Numbered from the stretch's first letter, positions 5,545-12,659 are shown. The stretch is DNA of 17,123 nucleotides from Candidatus Falkowiibacteriota bacterium (GCA_016208065.1 JACQYU010000053.1:1-17123), one strand, 5' to 3'. Notes: generated from the sequence alone by a model not told the origin. Numbers and translations are program-made.

Positions 5545-6302
5545 AAATAATTTTCAAACAAATTTTAAAATATTATTTAAAATTAATCACAAAAATCATT
5601 TTATTAATCCATCGGCCGATGATTATCAGCCTGGCCGGAAGCACTAACGGCTTTTTCGCCAGAAACGAAATCAAACGCCAGCTTGAAGAAGCCGGATATG
5701 GCGTTAGGTCAAATCCAAAAAATTTTAACACGGAAATCGGATTGCCTTTAGCGATTTTAAATTTGCCCAGCGGTTATAATTCTTATAAAAATTGGCTGCC
5801 GGTTATCTGGCAAGCTTTTATATCATTATTTAAGCTAAAATTCCCTAAAATTTTAGTGCTGGACCTAGGCGTAGACAGGCCCGGCGACATGAAATATTTA
5901 ATGTCTTTAGCCAAGCCGAAAATAGCGATTATTACCGATATTACCCAGCGCTATATTGAAAGTTTCTCCGATATGGATGAGCTGGTAGGGGAGTATAGGC
6001 ATTTTGTCGGGCTAATCGGTAAAAACGGCTATTTAATTTTAAATTATGATAATCCGCGGATTAAAAAACTTTCTGAATTCACCGAGGCAAATATTATTTC
6101 TTTCAGCCTTGAAAAAAAAGCGCCGGCTCCGCCCGATTATTGGCTAGGGGAGATAATGGAAAAAACTTTAAGCGGCCAAATCGTAAAAGTCGCTAATGGC
6201 CAAGAAATAAATAATTATTCAATAAGCCGCTTCGGCAAGCACCATGCCTACGCCTTATTAATCGGCTTAATAGTTAAAAGAATCATATTAAATTTAAAAT
6301 AA
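5541..6302 (+). CDS. Mur-ligase-like protein with degenerate active site (MurF-type central domain)
   Basis: The 253-residue protein follows the order of the MurF/MurE ATP-binding central domain but lacks its catalytic residues. A short hydrophobic or amphipathic N-terminus precedes IISLAGSTNGFFARNEIK (28-45), which replaces the P-loop GSNGKTTTK: the lysine and threonine are both phenylalanine. NPKNFNTEIGLPLAIL matches the conserved NxNxExGxP segment. VLDLGVDRPGDMKYL matches the family's 'MG..RPGei', and IITDITQRYIESFSDMDEL replaces 'TNI...HlE.fgs'; the usual His is Tyr. The carbamylated-lysine region is EYRHFV. GKHHAYALLIGLIV closes the domain, but the C-terminal amino-acid-binding domain is missing. 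It is therefore probably a non-catalytic pseudoenzyme of cell-wall synthesis or division. It is coupled to the upstream aminotransferase and ends 2 bp before ftsQ. Confidence 0.72.
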   Translation: MKIIFKQILKYYLKLITKIILLIHRPMIISLAGSTNGFFARNEIKRQLEEAGYGVRSNPKNFNTEIGLPLAILNLPSGYNSYKNWLPVIWQAFISLFKLKFPKILVLDLGVDRPGDMKYLMSLAKPKIAIITDITQRYIESFSDMDELVGEYRHFVGLIGKNGYLILNYDNPRIKKLSEFTEANIISFSLEKKAPAPPDYWLGEIMEKTLSGQIVKVANGQEINNYSISRFGKHHAYALLIGLIVKRIILNLK

Positions 6303-6304
6303 TT

Positions 6305-6430
6305 ATGCTATTCAGGGGGAATAATTTTAAAAAAACAAATCATCGCGGCTTTATTAAAAGAAAATACGCTTATTCGGCCAAAACTTATAAAAATCCTTTT
6401 TTTCCAGCGGCGGCCTGGCCGGCGAAGTAG
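6305..6430 (+). CDS. ftsQ: FtsQ: cytoplasmic N-terminal fragment of a broken gene
   Basis: The ATG at 6305, 2 bp after the preceding stop, opens a frame reading MLFRGNNFKK and then FIKRKYAYSAKTYKNPFF. This strongly basic tail is typical of the short cytoplasmic N-terminus of FtsQ/DivIB. The transmembrane helix expected next is absent. The frame runs into a few unrelated residues and ends at TAG 6428-6430, while the periplasmic part continues in the next frame from about 6397. Too short and atypical to be a separate gene. Confidence 0.6.
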   Translation: MLFRGNNFKKTNHRGFIKRKYAYSAKTYKNPFFPAAAWPAK

Positions 6431-6462
6431 AATTAATCGCCCGAAACATCGCGGAAGACAGA

Positions 6463-7032
6463 TTGCTGGGAAAAAATAATCTGCTTCTTTATAATAAAAG
6501 TGGCTTAATTAAAATTTTAAATGAAAAATATTATTTGGACGGCTTAAAGGTTAAAAGAAAAATATTTCACACTTTAACCATAAATTTGCGAGAAAAACAG
6601 CAAATGGCGGTCTGGCGCGAAGATGAACAATATTATTATCTTGACGGCGACGGTAATATCATAAATCAGGTTGATCCTTTAAATATTAACGGCAAGAGCT
6701 ATCCTTTGATAGAAAATCTGACTGCCATTAAAATAGAGGGGCGCAAGGCCAATATAAATAAAGAGGCGATAGGCTATATTTTAAGTTTATTCAATGAATT
6801 CAAGGAAAAAAAGCACAATTTTGAAATTGAAAGATTTATTATTGATAAAGATGTTAATACGGTAAAAATGGCGTCTTTATCCGGGCCAAAAATTTATTTT
6901 AACATAAAAGCGCCTTTAGCCGAGCAGGCGGCCAAACTTGATTTAATAATAAAGGATAAATTAAAAAACGACCTTAAGGCCGTTAGGGAATATATTGATT
7001 TAAGGTATGCTAATAATGTTTACATGAAATAG
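6463..7032 (+). CDS. ftsQ: Cell division protein FtsQ/DivIB, periplasmic part
   Basis: FtsQ is a bitopic membrane protein that links early and late parts of the divisome. The frame is open from 6391, and homology begins around 6403 (SSGGLAGEVELIARNI); TTG 6463 is only the first available start codon. It encodes the POTRA-like region (NNLLLYNKSGLIKILNEKYY, then LKVKRKIFHTLTINLREKQQ) and the FtsQ beta domain (MAVWREDEQYYYLDGDGNII). It ends with the family signature YIDLRYANNVYMK. The transmembrane anchor that should link it to the fragment at 6305 is missing, and the frames differ. As written it would not be inserted in the membrane. Its place after a Mur-like gene fits a division/wall cluster, but ftsA and ftsZ do not follow. 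Confidence 0.78.
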   Translation: MLGKNNLLLYNKSGLIKILNEKYYLDGLKVKRKIFHTLTINLREKQQMAVWREDEQYYYLDGDGNIINQVDPLNINGKSYPLIENLTAIKIEGRKANINKEAIGYILSLFNEFKEKKHNFEIERFIIDKDVNTVKMASLSGPKIYFNIKAPLAEQAAKLDLIIKDKLKNDLKAVREYIDLRYANNVYMK

Positions 7033-7071
7033 TATTTTGCGACACATAAGCCATTAACAAACATAATAGAT

Positions 7072-7140
7072 ATAAGCGCCTCCGGCCGGGCTAGAGCCTT
7101 AACCGCAAAAAGCGGGATTTTAATGGGTAAACAAGCTTAT
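7072..7140 (+). promoter_or_regulatory. Candidate structured leader of the small membrane peptide gene
   Basis: ATAAGC (7072-7077) pairs perfectly with GCTTAT (7135-7140), closing a GC-rich domain of about 57 nt. Inside are GGC-TAGA-GCC and CCGC-AAAAA-GCGG hairpins and a CCGGCCGG palindrome. The right arm of the closing stem overlaps the first two bases of the start codon at 7139. I cannot match it to a known riboswitch class. It could equally be chance pairing. Confidence 0.3.
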
Positions 7141-7279
7141 GGAAACAACTTTTAAAACATTGTTTGTTTTAGGGATAATAGTATTTTGTTTGCTGATTAT
7201 CGGCTTATTTTTACTTCTGTTAAAATTAATACTATTATTTAACCCGCAGATTAATATCTTCGGCATGACAATACAGTAA
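7139..7279 (+). CDS. Small single-span membrane peptide, unknown function
   Basis: This 46-codon frame starts METTFKTLF. It is followed by one very hydrophobic stretch (about residues 8-34, with GIIVFCLLIIGLFLLL at its core) and a short polar end NPQINIFGMTIQ. The composition is that of a one-helix membrane peptide. No family is recognised. It follows ftsQ by 106 bp and is the last plus-strand gene before a convergent cluster. No Shine-Dalgarno sequence is present, but a possible folded leader precedes it. The long hydrophobic run without stops supports a real gene, but short length leaves doubt. Confidence 0.5.
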   Translation: METTFKTLFVLGIIVFCLLIIGLFLLLLKLILLFNPQINIFGMTIQ

Positions 7280-7290
7280 ATCACAGGTAG

Positions 7291-7306
7291 GCTTAAAAGC
7301 TTAAGC
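7291..7306. repeat. Small perfect hairpin after the membrane peptide gene
   Basis: GCTTAA-AAGC-TTAAGC lies 12 bp after the stop of the 46-codon gene. There is no T-run, so it is not a convincing terminator. The whole stretch 7280-7424 holds this hairpin, the one at 7334-7361 and no gene. Confidence 0.4.
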
Positions 7307-7333
7307 AAACAAATCTAGCCAAAGACTGCCTAG

Positions 7334-7370
7334 GCGTCGCATAAGTTATATTGTGCGACGCTATTATATT
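7334..7370. terminator. Hairpin between convergent transcription units, possible terminator
   Basis: GCGTCGCA (7334-7341) pairs perfectly with TGCGACGC (7354-7361) over a 12-nt AT-rich loop, followed on the plus strand by CTATTATATT. The position between converging genes suits a terminator, but the T-tract is poor. Confidence 0.4.
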
Positions 7371-7424
7371 AAGAAACTATTGCTTAAGAGCTACTCCTCT
7401 ACTAAACCGCCCGAACTTTATCAT

Positions 7425-7577
7425 CTATTCTTTATTTAAAACTGCCATGGCTTTTTTATAAAATGGCTGAGCGAATTTTTTTGCCAGCGGAGAGGAAATT
7501 CTCTTGTAAATATATTCCAGCTTTTTTACCATTTCTTCGCCCCTCCCCCCTCTCGCTTGTACCTCTTGGCTTGGCAT
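7425..7577 (-). CDS. 50-residue hypothetical protein after the SprT-like gene
   Basis: The ATG at 7577 (minus strand) lies 14 bp after the SprT-like stop, in the same direction as the six genes before it. The frame reads MPSQEVQARGGRGEEMVKKL and then an amphipathic, lysine-rich helix-like part with EYIYKRISSPLAKKFAQPFY and VLNKE. The codon use looks like that of neighbouring genes. No family is recognised. It may start instead at the internal Met16. It could be a small basic protein or a chance frame. Confidence 0.38.
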   Translation of the reverse strand: MPSQEVQARGGRGEEMVKKLEYIYKRISSPLAKKFAQPFYKKAMAVLNKE

Positions 7578-7591
7578 AAAGTCTTTTTCTC

Positions 7592-7981
7592 TTACTTAAA
7601 ATACGCTTCCAGCGTTTTATCTTTTTTAAATTTTTTTATATTCCTCGCGACTTGCCGATAAAAAATCGGATAATGGCTCCGATTAATAATCCGGCCCATA
7701 AAACGCGAACGATAAGGCGTTTTTTGATGGTGCGCGGCTTCATGCGCCAGAGTTCTTAAAATTGAAGAGATTTTTTTAGGCTTTCTAAACCTTGGCGTAA
7801 AAATATCAATCGTAATCAGGCCGGTTTTTAAATTCGTCCGGCCAATCACAAAACCACGCTTGGTATTAACGTGGTCGTTTTTCCGGCGCATCGGCCTGAA
7901 TTTCAGGCGGTCCAAGCCGAATAAATTTAAAGCATAATCGCAAACATTTCGCACCTCTTGCTCAAAGCGGATTATTTCCAT
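7592..7981 (-). CDS. SprT-like zinc metalloprotein
   Basis: This 129-residue protein has a zincin motif HEAAH at 80-84 (TLAHEAAHHQKTPYRS), preceded by a helix and by strands (GLITIDIFTPRF) that resemble the SprT/WLM-type small metallopeptidases. His102 in NRSHYPIFYRQV is a candidate third zinc ligand. The N-terminus (MEIIRFEQEVRNVCDYALNL) forms the usual helix. There is no signal peptide or membrane segment, so it acts in the cytoplasm. SprT-family proteins act on DNA-bound proteins in other organisms; that role is not shown here. It lies 13 bp after the M23 peptidase gene in the same direction. Peptidase activity is likely, target unknown. Confidence 0.6.
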   Translation of the reverse strand: MEIIRFEQEVRNVCDYALNLFGLDRLKFRPMRRKNDHVNTKRGFVIGRTNLKTGLITIDIFTPRFRKPKKISSILRTLAHEAAHHQKTPYRSRFMGRIINRSHYPIFYRQVARNIKKFKKDKTLEAYFK

Positions 7982-7994
7982 ATATCAATAAAAA

Positions 7995-9218
7995 TTACGG
8001 CAAATACTCTAGCGGGTCAACCGGCACGCCGTTTAAGCGGACTTCAAAATGCAGATGGGGCCCGGTAGTTAGCGAACCGGCTCCACTCGTTCCCGGCATG
8101 CCGCCGGAAAGCCCGATAGCTTGCCCCTGCACGACATATTCATCGGTTTGGACATATATCTTTGAAACGTGCCCGTAAACCGTGGCTAGGCCGTTGCCAT
8201 GGACTATCATTATATAACTATAGCCCTTGCCGGCGTTCTTAGCGATAGCCACATAACCCGAAGCCGCGGCTCTTAAAGTGCTGCCTTGGCCGGCCCTTAT
8301 GTCTACGGCCGGATGCTCAAAAATATAACGGAAAGGATAATCCGGATCATGGAAAGCCGCTACAATCTTATTTTTCGTTACCGGCCAAATAAAACCGGCG
8401 TCGTTAAATTCCAAAGCTTTGCCGGAAATTTTTGATAATTTGGCTCTGGCGATTTTTTCCAAACTGACGATATCGGCTTCGGCTTGCTGCTGCTCCTGCT
8501 TAGCCAATTTTAATAATCTTTGATATTCCCTTTCCGAGGATTTAGTTTGGTCTAAAATATAAGTCTTATTCTGCTGTTCTGAAGCCAAGTCGGATTTTTT
8601 GCCTTCAAGCTCCGCTTTTAATCCTGACAATTCCCGCTTTTTGCCGCTCAAATCTTTCTGCTGGCCTTCCAAATCTTTTTTATATTGCTTTAAAGTTTCC
8701 AGGCTCTCGCCTATCTCTTTGTTTATATCTTCCAAATATTTAATTTGGCTGACAAAATCATTAAAAGTGCTGTTTAAAAGCAATATTTCCAAGGTTGATT
8801 TATCGTCTTGCTTTTGCATTAGCCTGACAACTGAAGCGATGTGCTCTTTTTGGCTTAAAATTTGCTTATCTTTGTCTTGAATTTCCAAATTAACTTTGTC
8901 TATTTCCAGACTGGTCCGATCTATCTCGGTTTGGGCGCTTTCAATATCCAAGGCGGCTTTAGCCAAGCGATTTTCCAAAATCGCCAACTGATTATTAAGG
9001 CTGGCCTTTTCGCCCTGTTTTTGCTTAATTAACCCTTCGTAAACCGCTTGCTGATCCTGCATCTTTTTAATTCTGTCTTTTTTATCCTGAATATCCTTGT
9101 TTATCTGTTTAATTTCTTCGTTTTGGCCAACTTCGGTTTGCCCATAAGAAAAATCGGCCGTATTTAAAAATAAGCCCAGAAATAATATAGGTATGATTAA
9201 TTTAATGATTTTTTTCAT
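7995..9218 (-). CDS. Secreted M23 peptidase with coiled coil (EnvC/NlpD-like)
   Basis: This 407-residue protein is a peptidoglycan endopeptidase or an amidase activator. A signal peptide (MKKIIKLIIPILFLGLFLNT, about 1-27) is followed by a long coiled coil (about 30-255) rich in Glu, Lys and Gln, as in EnvC. The C-terminal LytM/M23 domain (about 290-405) has all zinc residues: HPAVD (His302, Asp306), YGH (His350) and HLHFE (His388, His390). Because the metal ligands are intact, it may cut peptidoglycan itself, unlike E. coli EnvC, whose LytM domain is degenerate. The coiled coil suggests control by a membrane partner such as FtsEX, which is not seen in this window. It lies in the minus-strand cluster, 23 bp after gltX. 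Confidence 0.88.
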   Translation of the reverse strand: MKKIIKLIIPILFLGLFLNTADFSYGQTEVGQNEEIKQINKDIQDKKDRIKKMQDQQAVYEGLIKQKQGEKASLNNQLAILENRLAKAALDIESAQTEIDRTSLEIDKVNLEIQDKDKQILSQKEHIASVVRLMQKQDDKSTLEILLLNSTFNDFVSQIKYLEDINKEIGESLETLKQYKKDLEGQQKDLSGKKRELSGLKAELEGKKSDLASEQQNKTYILDQTKSSEREYQRLLKLAKQEQQQAEADIVSLEKIARAKLSKISGKALEFNDAGFIWPVTKNKIVAAFHDPDYPFRYIFEHPAVDIRAGQGSTLRAAASGYVAIAKNAGKGYSYIMIVHGNGLATVYGHVSKIYVQTDEYVVQGQAIGLSGGMPGTSGAGSLTTGPHLHFEVRLNGVPVDPLEYLP

Positions 9219-9241
9219 AACATTTTATAATGAGCTTGTTA

Positions 9242-9898
9242 TTATAATTTTTTTACCGCCAAATTAATTCTTTTTAAACTTTCCTCTTTGCCCAAAACTT
9301 CGGCTACCTCAAACGGCCCGGGGCTGGCCTTAAGCCCGGTTAAAGCTGCGCGCGCCGGCCAAAGATAATCCCCAAGTTTTAATTCTTTTTGCTTTAAATA
9401 GCCGATAACATCTTTTTCCATAATTTCTTTAAGCCAATCGCCAGCCTTAATTTTTTCCAAAAGATCGTAAATGACCTGCAAATTTTCTTTAACTTGCTTA
9501 GCATCCAATTTTTTCCAAATTAACAATTCCGCGCCATAATCCAATTCGTCTTTAAAAAAAAATTCTGTTAACTCCCCTATTTCCGATAATTTCTTTAATC
9601 TTTCCTGCTCAAGAGCGATTGTCTTTTTAATATAATCATCGGATTGTTTTTTTAAATTTCCGGCTAGTTTTAAATTCTCGCCCATAAACGGCAGGCATAA
9701 TTTAACTAATTTTTCCAAAGACATCCGCCTGATATAATAGCCGTTAAAATAATCCAATTTTTCTATGTCAAAAACCGCCGGACTAATGCCCATGTCTTTA
9801 TAATCAAAATATCCGACCATTTCGTCCAAACTTAAAATTTCGTCGGTTTTTTCTTTCGGGGTTTTAGCCGAGGCGGAGGGATGCCAGCCTAAAAGCAC
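9242..9898 (-). CDS. gltX: Glutamyl-tRNA synthetase: displaced C-terminal part
   Basis: This frame carries the part of GluRS after the KMSKS loop. PEAILNFCVLLGWHPS (from about 9926), SLDEMVGYFDYKDMGISPAV and FDIEKLDYFNGYYIRRM mark the stem-contact fold, and the helical anticodon-binding domain runs to the end (GDYLWPARAALTGLKASPGP, then EVAEVLGKEESLKRI). The nominal GTG start at 9898 is internal; homology continues upstream of it to about 9926 in this frame. The preceding roughly 70 residues of the family, which include the KMSKS-type loop, are not present anywhere in the window. Confidence 0.86.
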   Translation of the reverse strand: MLLGWHPSASAKTPKEKTDEILSLDEMVGYFDYKDMGISPAVFDIEKLDYFNGYYIRRMSLEKLVKLCLPFMGENLKLAGNLKKQSDDYIKKTIALEQERLKKLSEIGELTEFFFKDELDYGAELLIWKKLDAKQVKENLQVIYDLLEKIKAGDWLKEIMEKDVIGYLKQKELKLGDYLWPARAALTGLKASPGPFEVAEVLGKEESLKRINLAVKKL

Positions 9899-10515
9899 GC
9901 AAAAATTAAGTATTGCTTCCGGCCGAATTGATAGGTCGGCATGCCGTCTGATTTTATTAAAATTTGGTCTTCCAGATCAGCCGCCATAAATTTTATATCG
10001 CCGCGCAATTCGTCATAAACTACGATTTCTCCGCCTAAAGGCATTTTTTGCCTGATAACGAATTTCTCACCGGCTTTAATTTTTTTATCAACTTCTTCTT
10101 TGGCGAGCTTGCGGCAGGCGCGGTCATAGCGGGGAGGCAATTTTTTAGCTTGCTGTTTTTCGCGCATTTCAGTTAATCTTTCAGAAGCGCAAAAACAATG
10201 GTAAGCCGCGCCTTTTTTCAAAAGAACCTCGGTATGCTCTTTATAAATTTCCAATCTTTCCGATTGAATATACGGCCCGAATTCGCCACCCAGATGCGGG
10301 CCTTCGTCAAATTTTATTCCTACCCAGCCTAAAATATTAATCAAGCTTTCAACCGCGCCTTCAACCTGCCTTTTTTGATCCGTATCTTCAACGCGCAAAA
10401 TCAATTTGCCGTTTAAAGTTTTAGCGGTTAAATAATCAAATAAGGCGGTTCTTAAACTGCCGATATGGAGAAAGCCGGTTGGCGATGGCGCGAAACGCAC
10501 TCTTATATTATTCAT
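9889..10515 (-). CDS. gltX: Glutamyl-tRNA synthetase: 5' part of a broken gene
   Basis: GluRS attaches glutamate to tRNA-Glu (and in bacteria lacking GlnRS also to tRNA-Gln). The start MNNIRVRFAPSPTGFLHIGS carries the class I HIGH-type motif at 17-20. RVEDTDQKR, the GPYIQSERLEIYKEH region, the CFCASERL segment and the editing-like loop GGEIVVYDELRGDI are all typical. At LIKSDGMPTYQF the family should continue with a 'ANVVDDH' segment, the HVIRGEE part and the KMSKS loop. Instead the frame breaks (near 9919-9927) and ends at TAG 9889-9891. About 70 residues (roughly 215 nt, judged against E. coli GluRS) are missing, and the frame changes. Without KMSKS the product would be inactive. The gene starts 6 bp after the ParB-like gene. 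Confidence 0.9.
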   Translation of the reverse strand: MNNIRVRFAPSPTGFLHIGSLRTALFDYLTAKTLNGKLILRVEDTDQKRQVEGAVESLINILGWVGIKFDEGPHLGGEFGPYIQSERLEIYKEHTEVLLKKGAAYHCFCASERLTEMREKQQAKKLPPRYDRACRKLAKEEVDKKIKAGEKFVIRQKMPLGGEIVVYDELRGDIKFMAADLEDQILIKSDGMPTYQFGRKQYLIFACF

Positions 10516-10521
10516 AAATTA

Positions 10522-11292
10522 TTATTTTATCATTTCCGCGAAAATACTTTTAATTTTCTGGTCATGCGACCAGCCGATAACTCTTTTTAAAAGCACTTCG
10601 CGGCCATTACGGTAATTTTTATTGATTTCTCTGCCGATTCTAACAATTGATTTCTCCAAAATTTTATCTTTAACCTTAGCTTGATTATATAAGTTTGATA
10701 GAAAATAGCAACGGTTAGCGCTAATAAGCGGCCTACCCTTAGCGTTAACTTTATAGCCTACCCAAGCCTTAATATTTTTCTGATTTTTCGTTAAAGCAAG
10801 TAAAACGCGCCTCATGCCGTCAAAAACTCGGTAGCTATCCCCTATTTTATAAGTTAAAATCGGAAAATAATCCCTGTCTTTATGCGCGCTAAAGCCGGTT
10901 TTAATAATTTCCTCCCGCATAGCTTTATTCATTTTCCAGGCCTTGGCAAAGGCAACGGGGTTGCGATTAAATTTTTTTATTATATATTTATCAATTGTCG
11001 GCGACATGCCGGTCAAATAAATTTTTTCCAAGGGAATATCTTTTAGTTTCCATTGATATTTATCGTCTGACAAAACGGCAAAAACCTGCTTTAATTTCCA
11101 GCCCTCGGCAATCGCGGCCAGTAGATTCCAAAACAACATCTCGCCTTCCCTGTTATCAAAATTATCAATTGACTTGTCAATTTTTTTATAAAATTTATCA
11201 TCCTTAACATCGGAAAACATTTTCCTGAATTCTTGCTTTAAATATTGTTTGGCGATCAATAGCGCGTTTTTTGACGGCGTATATTTTAGCAT
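10522..11292 (-). CDS. ParB/sulfiredoxin-fold domain protein, unknown role
   Basis: The 256-residue protein has a helical N-terminal half (LFWNLLAAIAEGWKLKQVF). A ParB-like stretch follows: KDRDYFPILTYKIGDSYRVF runs into DGMRR (158-162), the counterpart of the 'vidGhRR' motif that binds CTP or ATP in ParB, Srx and related proteins. The C-terminal 60 residues are basic and helical. It is not a chromosomal ParB: there is no recognisable HTH and no parA nearby. It could be a nucleotide-dependent kinase-like, nuclease or regulatory member of the fold. It sits 4 bp after the NUDIX gene and 6 bp before gltX, inside a tight cluster, so it is probably a stable cellular gene. Function unknown. Confidence 0.58.
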   Translation of the reverse strand: MLKYTPSKNALLIAKQYLKQEFRKMFSDVKDDKFYKKIDKSIDNFDNREGEMLFWNLLAAIAEGWKLKQVFAVLSDDKYQWKLKDIPLEKIYLTGMSPTIDKYIIKKFNRNPVAFAKAWKMNKAMREEIIKTGFSAHKDRDYFPILTYKIGDSYRVFDGMRRVLLALTKNQKNIKAWVGYKVNAKGRPLISANRCYFLSNLYNQAKVKDKILEKSIVRIGREINKNYRNGREVLLKRVIGWSHDQKIKSIFAEMIK

Positions 11293-11296
11293 AGGT

Positions 11297-11851
11297 TTAA
11301 AATTTATTTTTAAATTTTTCTTTTAATAGTAAAATGGCCAGCGCCGAACCCATGGCTACGATTTTATTTTCTACCGCCAATTTAACCGCTTGATTAAAAT
11401 TAACCAGCACGACTTCCGTTTCTTCATTAACATCATCATCTGCCGCGAAATTTTGTTTACTTTTAACCACGTTGCTCGCGAAAAATAAATGGATTTTACG
11501 ATTTAATTGCCCATAGGTTTCGTAAAACGACCCTAATTTTAATAATGGTGATTTTATTTCATAACCGGTTTCTTCTCTGAATTCCCTTTTAGCCGCCTTT
11601 TTAACATTTTCATTTTTATTTAAAGAGCCGGAAGGAAACTCTATAACTTCATCTCTAACCAAATATCTGTATTGCTTAATCATAACTAATTCTTTTTTAC
11701 CGGTCAGGCCGATAACCATGGCGGAATCGCGGCTATCCCAATATGTCCATTCTTTTTTCTCTTTGCCGGGCAATTCAACTATATCTCGCCTGACTTTAAA
11801 ATATTTAGAATCGTAAACTATTTTTGAATTAATTTTTTTCCAGGCCTTCAT
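11297..11851 (-). CDS. NUDIX hydrolase, ADP-ribose pyrophosphatase-like
   Basis: The complete 184-residue protein has a full Nudix box GX5EX7REUXEEXGU at residues 75-97: Gly75, Glu81, then REFREETGY, with Mg-binding Glu93/Glu94. The segment before it (MIKQYRYLVRDEVIEFPSGS) matches the ADP-ribose pyrophosphatase subgroup, in which 'E.P.G' leads into the box. The usual late YETYGQ loop is present (FYETYGQLNRKIHLFFA). These enzymes split nucleoside diphosphate sugars to AMP and sugar phosphate; ADP-ribose is the most likely substrate but is not proven. It lies 17 bp after the glycosyltransferase gene and 4 bp before the ParB-like gene. Confidence 0.85.
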   Translation of the reverse strand: MKAWKKINSKIVYDSKYFKVRRDIVELPGKEKKEWTYWDSRDSAMVIGLTGKKELVMIKQYRYLVRDEVIEFPSGSLNKNENVKKAAKREFREETGYEIKSPLLKLGSFYETYGQLNRKIHLFFASNVVKSKQNFAADDDVNEETEVVLVNFNQAVKLAVENKIVAMGSALAILLLKEKFKNKF

Positions 11852-11868
11852 AAAATAATCATTTAATA

Positions 11869-12600
11869 TTATTTAAACCGCCAAACAATAAACTTAACCG
11901 GAAAAACTATTACCGCGTTATAGATTCTTTTCCATCTGGCCGGCTGCTTAAATAAGCGCCAGAGCCATTCCAGGCCGATTTTTCTAAACCACAATGGCGC
12001 GCGCGGCAACTTGCCGATTAAAAAATCAAACGCCCCGCCAACGCCCAGTCCGATTTTAACGGACGGCAGCTTGGCTAAATTATGAAAAATAAATTTTTCC
12101 TGATAAGGCGCGCCCAAAGTTAAAAAAATTATCTCCGGCTTGAATTCTTTAACTTGCGCCAATTTTTCTTCCGGCATAATTGCCTGTCGGCCGATGTCAA
12201 CGGCTAATGCTCGCAGCTTCGGATATTTATCAGCTAGGACTTTTTGAATATTAGCTGCCGAGGATAAACCATCTTGCCAATTTAATATAGCCACTCGCCT
12301 ATTCCGCGCTTCCGCCAGCGCTAAAATATCTTTTAACAAATCCGCGCCGGTAATTCTCTGAAAATTAACGCCCATCAGCCAAGCCGCGATTTTTAAGCCA
12401 ACACCGTCAGGCAAAGACAAATCAGCTTTATTTAATATGCTAAAAAATTCCTTATCATTATCAGCCGCTAAAATAATTTCCGGATTGGGTGTAGTTATAA
12501 AATGATGTTTGCCGCCATTTAAAAACTCCTTAATTTTAATCAAGGCTTGTTTTTTGGTAAAAGTATTAATATTTATGCCTAGTATATTAATAGAATTCAT
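11869..12600 (-). CDS. tagA: WecG/TagA/CpsF-family glycosyltransferase (GT26)
   Basis: The complete 243-residue protein matches GT26, whose members transfer N-acetylmannosamine(-uronic acid) or a similar sugar onto undecaprenyl-PP-GlcNAc on the inner membrane face. Signatures are ITTPNPEIILAADND (35-49), SLPDGVGLKIAAWLMG (62-77), RITGADLL, IFLTLGAPYQEKF and the terminal membrane-associating basic part (PLWFRKIGLEWLWRLFKQP). The donor and acceptor are inferred from the family. It is the first gene of the minus-strand cluster and diverges from the radical SAM gene. A promoter with its -10 box ending 6 nt before the ATG implies a leaderless mRNA. The symbol denotes the family, not a demonstrated teichoic-acid role. 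Confidence 0.85.
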   Translation of the reverse strand: MNSINILGININTFTKKQALIKIKEFLNGGKHHFITTPNPEIILAADNDKEFFSILNKADLSLPDGVGLKIAAWLMGVNFQRITGADLLKDILALAEARNRRVAILNWQDGLSSAANIQKVLADKYPKLRALAVDIGRQAIMPEEKLAQVKEFKPEIIFLTLGAPYQEKFIFHNLAKLPSVKIGLGVGGAFDFLIGKLPRAPLWFRKIGLEWLWRLFKQPARWKRIYNAVIVFPVKFIVWRFK

Positions 12601-12606
12601 AAATTA

Positions 12607-12635
12607 ATCATACTAAAAAAAGCTAGTTTTAGCAA
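12607..12635 (-). promoter_or_regulatory. Promoter of the minus-strand cluster
   Basis: On the minus strand TTGCTA (12635-12630), 17 nt, TATGAT (12612-12607). The start codon of tagA is at 12600, so transcription would begin at about the ATG itself. Confidence 0.5.
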
Positions 12636-12659
12636 TCTTATTTTAAAGCCAAAATATGC

